From CAZFMJ01 sp964520045 (GTDB lineage: Bacteria > Elusimicrobiota > Elusimicrobia > Elusimicrobiales > CAZFMJ01): a stretch of 57,635 nt of DNA. The stretch lies in contig CAZFMJ010000008.1 of assembly GCA_964520045.1 (NCBI GenBank), forward strand, positions 1-57,635, in the 5' to 3' direction. Numbering within the stretch: position 1 is the stretch's first letter; every line of letters starts with the position of its first letter. Below the pieces are notes generated by a model. It had not been told where the DNA came from and did no database searches. It saw nothing but the letters and a program-made list of their open reading frames with translations. The position numbers were made by a program, and so were the translations under genes. Below are positions 1 through 9,019 of this stretch, piece by piece.

Positions 1-972
1 CCAAAGATAAAACGTGGCCTCGGAATCAAACACCCCCCAGCCGAGTTTTTCAAGACCTGTTTTAAAGAATTTTTTTCTTTTCGCATAAACACCGCGTATT
101 TCCCGGCCGAACTCTTCGGCATGTTCAAGCGCGTATGTTCCGGCTTCCTGCACGGCGGAAAAGACCCCTGAATCGATATTTTCTTTAAGCCGCGCAAGCG
201 CCCCTACGGCCTTTGCGTTGCCGCAAACCCAGCCGATGCGCCATCCGGCCATGCTGAAAGTTTTTGAAAGCGAATAAAATTCCAGCGCCACATCTTTTGC
301 CCGCGGCAGCTCAAAGATACTGCGCGGAGGATCCGCGGAATATATTTCAGAATAAGCGGCATCCTGAGCGATCCAAATTGAATGCTTTTTAGCGAACTTA
401 ACGGCCTCTCTGTAAAAATCCATTCCCGCGCAGGCGCCGGTCGGATTATTCGGATAGTTAAGAAACATAAGCCCGGCCCTATTGAGCATCTTCTGCCCGA
501 TAGCCCTGAAATCCGGCAGGAAATTATTGGAAATTTTCAACGGCATCGGCACGATATCCGCTCCCGCCAGCAACGCGCCCGCTTTATACGGCGGATATCC
601 CGGGTCCGGGACAAGAACATTCTCTCCCGGATCAACCAGCGCAAGCGGGGTATGCGCTATCCCCTCTTTTGAACCTATTAAAACAAGTATTTCAGAATCC
701 GGATTAAATCTTACGCCATGCCGCCTGTAATGCCATTTTGCTATCGCCTGCCTCAGCCTTTTGCCGGTTTTATTTGAGGGATAACAATGGTTTTCGGCGC
801 AAGCCAATGCTTTTAAACCCGCTTCAACCACCGGCGCAGGGGTAGGGATATCCGGATCCCCTATTGAAAGCGCTATTATATCCGCGCCGGCGCGGACAGC
901 GCGCTGCCGCTTGCGGTCAAGCTCGGCAAAAAGATATGCGGGAAGTTTTTTCATCCATTCGCTTGTTTTCAT
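1..972 (-). CDS. dapL: LL-diaminopimelate aminotransferase (3' end outside window)
   Basis: PLP-dependent class I/II aminotransferase converting tetrahydrodipicolinate to LL-diaminopimelate in one step for lysine and peptidoglycan synthesis. The first 324 codons are present and read open to base 1; the family is about 390 residues, so roughly 65 C-terminal residues are missing. Visible motifs are IGDPDIPTP near the N-terminus, NYPNNPTG, and SLSKTFSMAGWRIG with the PLP-binding lysine. The start ATG at 972 overlaps the dapB stop in an ATGA junction, so the two are translationally coupled and share a pathway, which supports DapL over a generic aspartate aminotransferase. The substrate cannot be proven from motifs alone. 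Confidence 0.85.
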   Translation of the reverse strand, partial: MKTSEWMKKLPAYLFAELDRKRQRAVRAGADIIALSIGDPDIPTPAPVVEAGLKALACAENHCYPSNKTGKRLRQAIAKWHYRRHGVRFNPDSEILVLIGSKEGIAHTPLALVDPGENVLVPDPGYPPYKAGALLAGADIVPMPLKISNNFLPDFRAIGQKMLNRAGLMFLNYPNNPTGACAGMDFYREAVKFAKKHSIWIAQDAAYSEIYSADPPRSIFELPRAKDVALEFYSLSKTFSMAGWRIGWVCGNAKAVGALARLKENIDSGVFSAVQEAGTYALEHAEEFGREIRGVYAKRKKFFKTGLEKLGWGVFDSEATFYLW

Positions 973-1724
973 TTTTTTAGTTTTAAAATATCCATATAAT
1001 CGTAGATACCGGTTTTTTTGCCCGCCAGCCATAAAGCCGCTTCGAGAGCTCCCTCAGCAAACACTTCGCGCGAATGAGCCCTGTGCGTTATTTCAAGCCT
1101 TTCAAAAGGCCCGGCATACAGTACGGTATGTTCGCCCGTTATATCTCCCATACGCAAACTTGACACGGCCGGCTGAAAGCCGTTTTTTTCCCCCCGGGAA
1201 ACCGCCTGCGCAAGCCGTTTGGCGGTGCCGCTCGGCGCATCCTTTTTCATCTTATGATGAACCTCAATTATGTGCGCGTCAAATCCCTCAAGCCGCCCGG
1301 CTGCCAGCTCCGCCAGATAAAACATAAGATTGACGGCCGGACTCATATTGGGAGAGATAAACACCGGGCAATACATGGAGGATTTCTTTATCGCGTTGAT
1401 CTGTTCCGGCGAAAAACCCGTTGTTCCTATCACTATGGGTTTTTTGAGGACTGCGGCCGCGGCGGCAAATTGCACGGAAGCCTCCGGCGCGGTAAAATCA
1501 ACCGCGATATCGGCATTTTGCAAAAGCTCCCCAAAAGACCACGGAGACAGACAGCCGAAGGAAGAACCTCCGGATTCCGGCGCCGATTTACAAACGCGGC
1601 GGTCTATCGCACCCGAAAGCCGGAAACGCCCGTCGGAAACTATTTTGCGCGCAACCTGCGCCCCCATGCGGCCGAGGGCTCCACAGACAACCACTCCGAG
1701 AACTTTTGATTGTTTGGTTTTCAT
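969..1724 (-). CDS. dapB: 4-hydroxy-tetrahydrodipicolinate reductase
   Basis: Cytoplasmic NAD(P)H-dependent reductase giving tetrahydrodipicolinate, the substrate of the dapL product downstream. It is 251 residues, the usual DapB size. It shows the N-terminal dinucleotide motif GALGRMG, GTTGF in the middle, SPNMSPAVN, and the substrate-binding signature EVHHKMKKDAPSGTA. I chose the ATG at 1724 because the protein then begins just before the Rossmann strand; an ATG at 1760 would add twelve unusual residues. A promoter-like TTGTCT-18-GATAAT ends six bases before the 1724 start, so the message may be leaderless. Its stop overlaps the dapL start. Confidence 0.93.
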   Translation of the reverse strand: MKTKQSKVLGVVVCGALGRMGAQVARKIVSDGRFRLSGAIDRRVCKSAPESGGSSFGCLSPWSFGELLQNADIAVDFTAPEASVQFAAAAAVLKKPIVIGTTGFSPEQINAIKKSSMYCPVFISPNMSPAVNLMFYLAELAAGRLEGFDAHIIEVHHKMKKDAPSGTAKRLAQAVSRGEKNGFQPAVSSLRMGDITGEHTVLYAGPFERLEITHRAHSREVFAEGALEAALWLAGKKTGIYDYMDILKLKK

Positions 1725-1730
1725 AAAAAA

Positions 1731-1760
1731 ATTATCCCAAAAATCACATGCCTCAGACAA
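1731..1760 (-). promoter_or_regulatory. Candidate dapB-dapL promoter
   Basis: On the minus strand TTGTCT (1760-1755), an 18-base spacer, then GATAAT (1736-1731). The -10 box ends six bases before the dapB ATG and no Shine-Dalgarno intervenes, so transcription would begin at or beside the start codon. Inferred from consensus only. Confidence 0.5.
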
Positions 1761-1778
1761 CTGTATCTCTTAAAAAAT

Positions 1779-1807
1779 TTTACATTAAATCCGCTAATTG
1801 ATAAAAT
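1779..1807 (+). promoter_or_regulatory. Candidate rdgB promoter
   Basis: TTTACA (1779-1784), a 17-base spacer and TAAAAT (1802-1807): a good sigma70-type match. The rdgB ATG is at 1816, eight bases after the -10 box, with no Shine-Dalgarno, which suggests a leaderless transcript. It lies back to back with the dapB promoter in a 91-base divergent gap. Confidence 0.55.
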
Positions 1808-1815
1808 TTAGCACA

Positions 1816-2421
1816 ATGATAGAGATACTCCTGGCCACAAGAAACCGACATAAGGCCGCGGAGTTGTCCGCCATGTTTCCCGAAAACAGCGGGATCATAT
1901 TTTTTGCTCTTTCGGATTTTCCCGGCATTCCGGAAACAATAGAAGACGGCCTCACCCTTGAGGAAAATGCCGCAAAAAAGGCAAGCTCGGCGGCCAAAGC
2001 CTGCGGCAAATGGGCATTAGCCGACGACACGGGATTGGAAGTGGACTTTCTCAACGGCAGACCCGGAGTAAAATCCGCGAGATTCGCCGGCGAAAATGCG
2101 GATTATGCCGCCAACAACCAAAAACTGCTGGCCGAGCTTTCCGGGGTTAAATCAAACCGCAGGAACGCCAGATTCAGATGCGTCATGGCTCTCGCTTCGC
2201 CCGAAGGCAGACTTATACTGGAAGAAGGCTCGGTCTCGGGCTCCATTGCCGATACGCCCAGAGGTTCAAATGGTTTTGGCTACGATCCTCTGTTTCTGGT
2301 TCAGGAAACAGGTAAAACTTTTGCGGAGCTTTCCGCGGAGGAAAAAAACAAAATAAGCCACAGGACTCTGGCGGTCAGGAAAATTATCCCCCATATCAAG
2401 AACTTGCCGCCAAACGAATGA
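1816..2421 (+). CDS. rdgB: RdgB/HAM1 non-canonical purine NTP pyrophosphatase
   Basis: House-cleaning cytosolic enzyme hydrolysing dITP, ITP and XTP to monophosphates. At 201 residues it has the family's usual size. Signatures seen: ATRNRHKAAEL at the N-terminus, ADDTGLEVDFLNGRPGVKSAR in the middle (substrate and metal site), PRGSNGFGYDPLF and a C-terminal SHR. The ATG at 1816 is chosen over an in-frame ATG at 1798 because the protein then starts on the first conserved strand and the promoter -10 box would otherwise fall inside the gene. The stop overlaps the next start (ATGA), so it opens a coupled operon. Confidence 0.95.
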   Translation: MIEILLATRNRHKAAELSAMFPENSGIIFFALSDFPGIPETIEDGLTLEENAAKKASSAAKACGKWALADDTGLEVDFLNGRPGVKSARFAGENADYAANNQKLLAELSGVKSNRRNARFRCVMALASPEGRLILEEGSVSGSIADTPRGSNGFGYDPLFLVQETGKTFAELSAEEKNKISHRTLAVRKIIPHIKNLPPNE

Positions 2422-2810
2422 AACATACCGCGCGCGAATTGATCAGCTTATGGCTTCCCGTTGTTTTATGGTGTATTTTGATTTTTTATCTGTCCTCCAT
2501 TCCAAGCCTTACGGGCCCTTGGGAGGATTGGGATTTTATTTTGCGTAAAACCGCGCACATATTGGAATTCGCGGTATTGTCTTATCTTGCCGCGCGGGCG
2601 TTAGCCGGACATTTTTCAAAAAGTTTTAAATTAAATCTGCTTGCATTTATCTTTGCGGCCTGTTATGCGGCAAGCGACGAATTTCACCAGGCGTTCGTTC
2701 CGGGCAGAACCGCGAGCATTTGCGATTTTTTTATTGATACGGCGGGATGCTTTATGGGAATTGCGGCCGGACGGCCGGGAATAACTTTACCTAAGAACCG
2801 GATTATATGA
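2418..2810 (+). CDS. VanZ-like family membrane protein
   Basis: A 130-residue inner-membrane protein with about four hydrophobic helices (roughly residues 8-26, 45-63, 70-88 and 104-121). Family signatures are WCILIFYLSS near the N-terminus, RKTAHILEF in the second helix and SDEFHQAFVPGR followed by a conserved Asp (CDFFIDTAG). VanZ-like proteins have no settled biochemical role; the founding member gives low-level teicoplanin resistance. It is coupled by ATGA to rdgB upstream and to the small protein downstream, so it is co-expressed with the envelope sensor genes that follow. Confidence 0.88.
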   Translation: MKHTARELISLWLPVVLWCILIFYLSSIPSLTGPWEDWDFILRKTAHILEFAVLSYLAARALAGHFSKSFKLNLLAFIFAACYAASDEFHQAFVPGRTASICDFFIDTAGCFMGIAAGRPGITLPKNRII

Positions 2811-3322
2811 AAAATTTCGCGCTGCTTTCACTCTTTGCGGTTATTCTGCTTTCGGCCTTTTATTTATTTAAAAAACCCGCGGAGCCGCCGCAAAACGCTT
2901 TTTCGCCGGTTGAACCGGCGGACAACGCTTCGGTCTACTCGATTTTTCAGGAGTTATCCGAAAAATCCGGAAAGTTAAAAACTTTACGCAGCCGCCTCCA
3001 TCTTAGCGCCGAATCCTCAAGCCCCGGCTCCGCGGGTTTCGGTTTTCAGGATTGCGAAGAACTCGGCCTGACCTTAAATGAAATAGGACAAACTTTGGCC
3101 ACCATGTCCGGGCTGGCTTATTCCGCCGAATATCTTTCGCAGATTAAAGCGGCGGAAGAAAGCCTTAAAACAACAGCCGAAGAAAATGTTAGAATTAAGA
3201 CTTGGCTTAGCGGAACGGTCAGTACGCGCCGGAAAATTTATAAAAGACTGGGAACTTTGGAAGAAGCACTTACTATTCTTCAGGCACACCTTGTCGGTCT
3301 GCTGAAAAAAGCAGGGGAGTAA
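2807..3322 (+). CDS. Hypothetical membrane-anchored helical protein
   Basis: A 171-residue protein I do not recognise. Residues 3-21 form one hydrophobic segment followed by KK, reading as an uncleaved signal anchor with the rest outside the cytoplasm. A Pro-rich stretch (about 25-40) leads into a largely helical, charged region rich in Leu, Glu and Lys, possibly coiled-coil. It overlaps the VanZ-like gene by ATGA and sits two bases before the histidine kinase start, so an accessory role for that kinase is plausible but is only inferred from position. Confidence 0.7.
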   Translation: MKNFALLSLFAVILLSAFYLFKKPAEPPQNAFSPVEPADNASVYSIFQELSEKSGKLKTLRSRLHLSAESSSPGSAGFGFQDCEELGLTLNEIGQTLATMSGLAYSAEYLSQIKAAEESLKTTAEENVRIKTWLSGTVSTRRKIYKRLGTLEEALTILQAHLVGLLKKAGE

Positions 3323-3323
3323 C

Positions 3324-5477
3324 ATGCGCTTTAAGTTATATACCAAATTTGTTCTTACGCTGGTGCTGATTTCGGTCATCCCCCTGACCATACTGGGTTC
3401 CCTTCTTATAAATATAAATCAGCGCGGAATACAGGCGGCGGTGCTGGAGCTTCATTATAAATTAGCGGAAAAAATCGCCAATAATACGGATAATTATTCC
3501 GCCTCCATGGACGACCGCCTGCATTTTGCCGTGCAAATCCTGCAAAAAAATGTGGATTGGGCGGAAAAGCAATCGCTTTTGCAGACGTTCATTGAAACCC
3601 AGAAAGATATAGATTCCGTTTCGATCGTGGCCAATTCAGGAAAAGAAGCCCTTAAAGTTTTTAGCCCGTCAATGAGGAAACCCGATGCGCAATTGAATAA
3701 TTACGGAACCGACACTGATTTTATACGGGCAAGAAGCACTTTATTGAAAACGGCCAGAGTGGAAATACAATCCGGCGCCCCCAAGCTGGTATTTTATTAT
3801 CCCGTAAGCGCGGGGTTTGTAATCCGCGCCGAAGCCGAATTTAAAACTCTCTGGGAGCAAATACGGAACGAGCGGGTAGGCGGAACAGGCTATGCGCTGT
3901 TGGTGGATAAAAACGGAATGCCTTTTGTTTATCCTGAAACCAGGATCGCAAAATCCCTGCTGAGCGGCGTGCATTCATGGCCGATCGTAAAAGACTCGCT
4001 AAAAGCCCTCGGCACAGGCTCAAGCGAATTCAAAAACCCCGAAAATATTGACATGGTAGGAGCCTACAGCCCCCTAAATTCGATAAAAGGCGCGGTGATA
4101 ATACTTCAGCCCAAGCGCGAGGCGTATCTTGCCGCCTATCTGATGAAAAAACATGCCGTCCTGCTGGTGCTGGGCTTTGGAATTTTTGCCCTTTTTACGG
4201 CCTACTTCCTATCGCTTCAGCTTTCAAAACCCATACTTGAGCTGACACAGAAAGCCGAACTGGTGGCCAAGGGAGATTTCAGCCAGCCCGTCCGGATAAC
4301 AACGCGGGATGAACTCAGGGATCTGGCGGAAACGTTCAACAGAATGATAAGACAGTTAAAATCATATTCCGACATACAGGTGGACCGCATAATCAGCGAA
4401 CAGAAAAAAACCGAAGCGATACTTTTTTCAATAGCGGACGGAATTATCATGACGGATCATGAAGGCAGACTGCAGCTGGCAAACAGAAAGGCGCGCTCCG
4501 TGCTGGGGCTGCCAGCGACGGATGTCCTGGAAGGGCATGCGCTGGCGGATATCATTAAAGATCCCGGAATAAAGAATATTTTAAACGAAGCCGTCCTCAA
4601 TCCGCAGGAAGGCGTATACAAAGATTTTGAAGTAGCCGCCGGACAGACAAAACTTATTTTTCAATGCTCTTCCCTTCCGGTAACCGCCCCCGAAAAAAAT
4701 ACGGCCATCGGAGTCGTCACAGCCATGCACGACGTAACTCTGGAACGGGAACTGGCCCGGATAAAGGAAGAATTTCTGCACTCGATAACCCATGACCTGC
4801 GAAATCCCATGGGAGCCATACGGGGATTCCTGGAGTTCCTGCTGAAAGAAGTGCCCGGACCGCTCAACGATGCCCAGAAAAAAATGCTTGGCTCAATAGA
4901 CAAAGCGTCATTCAGGCTTCTTGGGATGATAAACAATATCCTTGATACCGCGAAAATGGAAGCCGGCAAGTTTGAAATACGGCTCGGGACAACGGCTCTG
5001 CGCGAAATAGTTTTGAGAATTTTAGACCTGCTTCAGTCCCTTGCCATGCGCAAAAATATAAAGATAGAAACAACGATATCAGGCCCCATGGCGCTGGAAG
5101 CCGACAGCGAACTTATTGAACGGGTCTTCACCAATCTTATCGGCAACGCCATAAAATTTACTCCCGAAGAGGGAAAAATATCCGTCACCATGTCGGATTC
5201 CCCCTCTGAAATAAAAGTCTGCATAGCCGACACGGGAGAAGGCATCCCGCCGGAATATCTCACCAAGATATTTGAAAAATTCGAGCAGGTCAAGGGACAA
5301 ATGAGCGGAGGAAGCGGATTGGGACTGACTATTTCAAGATATATCGTAAATGCGCACCTCGGAAAAATGTGGGCGGAATCAGAACTGGGGAAAGGATCAA
5401 AATTCTATTTCACTCTGCCCAAAAATCTTTCGAAAACGGAAACAGGGGAAGTAACAATAAAATGCGCCGTCGGTTAA
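3324..5477 (+). CDS. Transmembrane sensor histidine kinase (HAMP-PAS-HisKA-HATPase)
   Basis: A 717-residue inner-membrane kinase. A first membrane helix (about 10-30) and a second (about 278-302) bracket a periplasmic region of roughly 245 residues that could be Cache-like. HAMP follows (303-355), then a PAS domain (about 360-470), HisKA with the phosphoacceptor His490 in THDLRNPMG, and HATPase_c with Asn608 in NLIGNAIKFTPEEG, DTGEGIPPEY and GSGLGLTIS. No receiver or output domain is fused, and no response regulator gene lies in the window. GGGGAG just before the ATG is a usable ribosome site. Its last 16 bases overlap the LysM-FecR gene, implying coupled translation. Confidence 0.93.
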   Translation: MRFKLYTKFVLTLVLISVIPLTILGSLLININQRGIQAAVLELHYKLAEKIANNTDNYSASMDDRLHFAVQILQKNVDWAEKQSLLQTFIETQKDIDSVSIVANSGKEALKVFSPSMRKPDAQLNNYGTDTDFIRARSTLLKTARVEIQSGAPKLVFYYPVSAGFVIRAEAEFKTLWEQIRNERVGGTGYALLVDKNGMPFVYPETRIAKSLLSGVHSWPIVKDSLKALGTGSSEFKNPENIDMVGAYSPLNSIKGAVIILQPKREAYLAAYLMKKHAVLLVLGFGIFALFTAYFLSLQLSKPILELTQKAELVAKGDFSQPVRITTRDELRDLAETFNRMIRQLKSYSDIQVDRIISEQKKTEAILFSIADGIIMTDHEGRLQLANRKARSVLGLPATDVLEGHALADIIKDPGIKNILNEAVLNPQEGVYKDFEVAAGQTKLIFQCSSLPVTAPEKNTAIGVVTAMHDVTLERELARIKEEFLHSITHDLRNPMGAIRGFLEFLLKEVPGPLNDAQKKMLGSIDKASFRLLGMINNILDTAKMEAGKFEIRLGTTALREIVLRILDLLQSLAMRKNIKIETTISGPMALEADSELIERVFTNLIGNAIKFTPEEGKISVTMSDSPSEIKVCIADTGEGIPPEYLTKIFEKFEQVKGQMSGGSGLGLTISRYIVNAHLGKMWAESELGKGSKFYFTLPKNLSKTETGEVTIKCAVG

Positions 5478-7000
5478 ATTTTTTTTTGGTCTTACTCGCC
5501 GCGATATCCGCCTTCGGCCCCTGTCCGGCCGGCGCTCAAACGCCGGAGTTTCAAAATGTAAAAGTTAAACCGGGAGACACGCTTTGGAGCATCGCTAATT
5601 TTTACCTGAAAGATCCGGTAAAATGGAGCGAAATCCTAAAATACAACAAACTCCCCACTTCAGATCCGTCAATCGCCCTGCCGGGCATCGTGCTGAAAGT
5701 TCCGGTCAATTTAATCAAAGAAAATCTGCTTTCCGCGAAATTGATATATCTCCTCAACGAGGTTTTTTACCGCAGGCAGGAAACTCCGGATTGGAAAAAT
5801 GCGCAGGCCGACATGGCGCTCTACCGCAACGACGGACTCAGAACGTTAAAGGATTCAAAGGCAAAACTCAAGTTTTATAACGGCGAAATTTTAAATATAT
5901 CTCCCAATTCGATCATCGTGCTTCAGCCTCCGTCAAAAAACACCGATGTTGAACTGCTCAGCGGAGAGGTAAGAAGCCTGCGCTCGCGTGTGGTGACGGC
6001 GGCCGCCAGAATAACGCCGACAACGCGGGATACGGATTTCAGCGCCAAAGTAAAAGAAAATCTCACAACTCTCATTCAGGTATATAAAGGAAAGGCCGAC
6101 GTCGAGGCCAGCGGGAAGATAATCAATGTGCCCGCCGGATTTGCCTCCGAGGTGGTGCTTGACATGCCGCCTTCCGAACCCATAAAACTTCCGCCCCCGC
6201 CGGCCTTTGCCGGCGAGGGGAGCACAAAACTGAAAAAGCTGAAAAGCGGACCCGAAATATCTTTTAAAGGCACGGTAATCTTTTTAAAAACTCCCCAAAA
6301 AACCGCGGATGCCGTTATCCCGCTTTCTTCCTCAAAATCGGAACGGACGCGTCCGGCATCCGAAGAAAGAGCGCCGCAGGCGCAGGTCAAAGCCGTTACG
6401 GTCGGCAATCCCATTCAGGGCTACCATGTTCAGGTGTCGCGGGATAATATATTTTCAAAAATAGTTCTGGATACGTCATACTCCGCTCTTGAGCAGGCCG
6501 ATCTGAAAGAAAAGCTCCCCGCCGGAAACTACTGGGTGCGGATAGCCCTTATAGACCTGCTTGGGCTGGAAGGCACATTCACCGCTCCTAGAAAAATATC
6601 GGTGACCGATTCTCCGCCGAAACTTGAAATCATCAGCCCCAAGCCGGGCGAAAAATTTTTTGAAGCATTTCTTCCGGTCGAGGGGATAACCGAAAAAGAC
6701 GCCGAAGCCGCCGTGAACGGACAAACCGCATTTATTGATTCAAACGGCAGATTTGTCGTCACGGTAAAGCTCGCAGAAGGACAGAACAACATAGAAATAA
6801 CGGCCACCGGCAAGCACGGCCTCTCCAGCCGCATACTCAGAACCGTATACTATGCGCGCACGAACGCTCCGCAGGAGGAAATTGCTCCGCCCAAATCACC
6901 GCTGGAACAATTTACAGAATTCATCGGAACAGGCTTCGGATTTACGCTCTTTATAAGCGGCGTGATGATCGTCACAATAGTGCTTATCTTCCTGTTGTGA
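5462..7000 (+). CDS. LysM and FecR domain envelope protein
   Basis: A 512-residue exported protein. A signal peptide (about 1-24, ending near AGAQ) is followed by a LysM domain (about 28-80; VKPGDTLWSIANFY), which binds peptidoglycan. A FecR-type domain follows (about 125-235; GEILNISPNSIIVL to NVPAGF), then a Pro-rich linker and two beta-sandwich-like modules (about 320-470). The C-terminus has a hydrophobic segment (GFTLFISGVMIVTIVLIFLL), so the mature protein is probably tethered to the inner membrane with its LysM in the periplasm. The ATG at 5462 gives a proper signal peptide; an in-frame ATG at 5369 would lie inside the kinase gene and spoil it. The 16-base overlap suggests the protein works with the kinase. 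Confidence 0.85.
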   Translation: MRRRLNFFLVLLAAISAFGPCPAGAQTPEFQNVKVKPGDTLWSIANFYLKDPVKWSEILKYNKLPTSDPSIALPGIVLKVPVNLIKENLLSAKLIYLLNEVFYRRQETPDWKNAQADMALYRNDGLRTLKDSKAKLKFYNGEILNISPNSIIVLQPPSKNTDVELLSGEVRSLRSRVVTAAARITPTTRDTDFSAKVKENLTTLIQVYKGKADVEASGKIINVPAGFASEVVLDMPPSEPIKLPPPPAFAGEGSTKLKKLKSGPEISFKGTVIFLKTPQKTADAVIPLSSSKSERTRPASEERAPQAQVKAVTVGNPIQGYHVQVSRDNIFSKIVLDTSYSALEQADLKEKLPAGNYWVRIALIDLLGLEGTFTAPRKISVTDSPPKLEIISPKPGEKFFEAFLPVEGITEKDAEAAVNGQTAFIDSNGRFVVTVKLAEGQNNIEITATGKHGLSSRILRTVYYARTNAPQEEIAPPKSPLEQFTEFIGTGFGFTLFISGVMIVTIVLIFLL

Positions 7001-7039
7001 CCGTGGAAAAAACCTGCTCTAATGCTACGTTCCATCGAT

Positions 7040-8176
7040 TCAGCGCGCCGGTCCTTTTTGTGCGGCTTTTGACAATACTTCCGCTGTCCGCTCCGCGGCT
7101 TCATCCCATGAAAATCCGGAAGCCCGGTGCCTGCCCATAGCGCCAAACCGCCCGCGCTCCGTGACATTCATAGCTAATACTTCCGAAACCGCCTTTGAAA
7201 GACCGGGGATATCTCCATATGTGTAATAAAGAGCGCAGTCTCTGAATATCTCCGGAAGGCATGGACTATCGGTTGAAACGCAGTTACAACCGTACTGCAT
7301 AGCCTCCAAAGCCGTAAAACCGAAGGATTCCACCCTGCTCGTCATCACAAAAGCCGCGCAGTTCCGGTAACACCATGAAAGTTCCTCTTCCGATAAATTT
7401 CCCAGCCACACAATATCATCCGCAATACCGAGCCCGTCCGCCCGCTTATGAAGATTCCGCAGATACCCGGCGGTGGCGGGGCGCGTTTCACCCGCCGTCA
7501 GGAGTTTCAGGCCGGGAAAAGTTTTCTTGAGCCCGGGCATAGCCTGAATAATATCCTCAATGCCCCTGTAGACCTCCAAAGATCCCGCTGTAAATATAAA
7601 CCGCCCGGGCACAGCCATGCCGGCCGGAGGATGAGAATCCTTAGGCGCGGGCGAAACGCCGAAATTTATGGTCGTAACCCTGTTATTCTCAAGCTTCCAC
7701 TTTTTTATCAAAAAATTTCTAACGTACTCGGTGGGAGCGATAACGGCGGCAGAGTTTTTTACGGCCATTCGTGTTTCTATAAACTGAGCGAGACATTTTG
7801 TTTTGTCAAGAATGCCGCTTGAAACCTTTACTCCGCTCAAGGGCGCCATATTATGCACCACCGTTACCACTGGCACGTCGCGGTATCTGATATATCTTTC
7901 CAGCGAAACGAACACCAGATCGGGACGGAACCTGTCCATGACGGCCATCAGCCCTGCCTCCGGGACATGTCTCATGAACCTGAAAGGCTCGCACTCCGTA
8001 AACTTTATACGGGGAATGCCCGCCAGCCATGCTTCTGCCCCCAAAGACGCCGGCGAAGCGCAAAGTATTTCCGTTATCTCCGGACGCGCGGCCAGCCGCG
8101 GTAAAATGGCGGAAAGATATTTTTTATATCCCCCGCTGGAACCGCCCCCGGTCATATTTAAAACGGCTATTCGCAT
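7040..8176 (-). CDS. Glycosyltransferase family 4 (GT-B fold)
   Basis: A 378-residue retaining glycosyltransferase and the last gene of the minus-strand glycan operon. The N-terminal Rossmann half carries the Gly-rich NMTGGGSSGGYKKY typical of sugar-acceptor loops. The C-terminal half carries FIFTAGSLEVYRGIEDIIQA, VWLGNLSEEELSW and the nucleotide-sugar motif SRVESFGFTALEAMQYGC. ATG at 8176 is preferred because it begins on the first strand (MRIAVLNMTG); in-frame ATGs at 8188 and 8209 are possible, and none has a clear Shine-Dalgarno. Donor and linkage cannot be read from sequence. Confidence 0.85.
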   Translation of the reverse strand: MRIAVLNMTGGGSSGGYKKYLSAILPRLAARPEITEILCASPASLGAEAWLAGIPRIKFTECEPFRFMRHVPEAGLMAVMDRFRPDLVFVSLERYIRYRDVPVVTVVHNMAPLSGVKVSSGILDKTKCLAQFIETRMAVKNSAAVIAPTEYVRNFLIKKWKLENNRVTTINFGVSPAPKDSHPPAGMAVPGRFIFTAGSLEVYRGIEDIIQAMPGLKKTFPGLKLLTAGETRPATAGYLRNLHKRADGLGIADDIVWLGNLSEEELSWCYRNCAAFVMTSRVESFGFTALEAMQYGCNCVSTDSPCLPEIFRDCALYYTYGDIPGLSKAVSEVLAMNVTERGRFGAMGRHRASGFSWDEAAERTAEVLSKAAQKGPAR

Positions 8177-8287
8177 AAATTTAGCCATAATACCGCACAT
8201 AAAGCGCAAAAAAAAATGATTTGTTGATTATGTGTTTTCTGCGGCCGATCTTACGCTGTCAAAGAAGGAAACTCCCGTAGTATCCGG

Positions 8288-9019
8288 TTATTTTAATTTC
8301 CCTCCTGATTTGACCGCGCTGCGCGCGATAACCATGAGGGTTTCGCCTCCCAGCAGACGCACTCCCCAGTCCTTATTAATTGAATAGGCCAGAAACCTTG
8401 GCAATGCGGCAAAACGGGTTTTCCAGCTGCGCCGCGGAGCGCTGAAGGCTGCGCCGGAATATCCGCAGGCAACAACTTCAAAACCGCACTCCTCTAAAAG
8501 TTCAAGAGCCATATTTTTGGTAAAATAGTTTATATGCCCCACTTTCCTCCGCACTTTCAGAATAGGACTTTCCCTTAGAACCGATACCGCGCTCAGATCC
8601 AGAGGGATATGAAATAGATATTTCTCGGCTGCGCCGTGCAGATTGTTAAGAAAAGTAAATGGATCGCCGATATGTTCTATGACGTCCAGAAGAAGTATAA
8701 GATCGTAGCGGACGCTGTTGAGCTTAAAAAAATCCCCCAGAACAAAGCGTATGCCCTTATCTCCGCATGCTTCCCAGAAACGCGCCGCCGCCGGAGCTAT
8801 CTCATATCCGCAAAAATCGGCGCCCGGATAAGTTTTCTTCAGCTCAGCGAGTATTCCGCCTGCCCCGCAGCCTATCTCGCAGAAAGATCCGGGCGTTATG
8901 CCTGAAGTTTTCAGGAAACCGGATATAGCGGCGGCCTTCCACGGCGAATCCTCTATGTCCCATGACGGATTGTTCAGCAGATAATCGTCGGTAGTGTATT
9001 TTTCGGCAGGCAATGCCAT
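8288..9019 (-). CDS. Class I SAM-dependent methyltransferase
   Basis: A 243-residue protein with the SAM-binding motif CEIGCGAGGILAEL, the acidic residue of motif II in FCGYEI, and the post-motif LILLLDVIEHIGDP, which is characteristic of UbiE/UbiG-like small-molecule methyltransferases. In a glycan operon it most likely methylates a sugar hydroxyl or a chain end; that role is inferred from position. The start overlaps the stop of an 18-codon open frame as TGATG. Confidence 0.85.
   Translation of the reverse strand: MALPAEKYTTDDYLLNNPSWDIEDSPWKAAAISGFLKTSGITPGSFCEIGCGAGGILAELKKTYPGADFCGYEIAPAAARFWEACGDKGIRFVLGDFFKLNSVRYDLILLLDVIEHIGDPFTFLNNLHGAAEKYLFHIPLDLSAVSVLRESPILKVRRKVGHINYFTKNMALELLEECGFEVVACGYSGAAFSAPRRSWKTRFAALPRFLAYSINKDWGVRLLGGETLMVIARSAVKSGGKLK

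Noticed and set aside
7001..7039. Terminator between convergent LysM-FecR and GT4 genes
   Set aside because: No inverted repeat with a T run in the 39-base gap.
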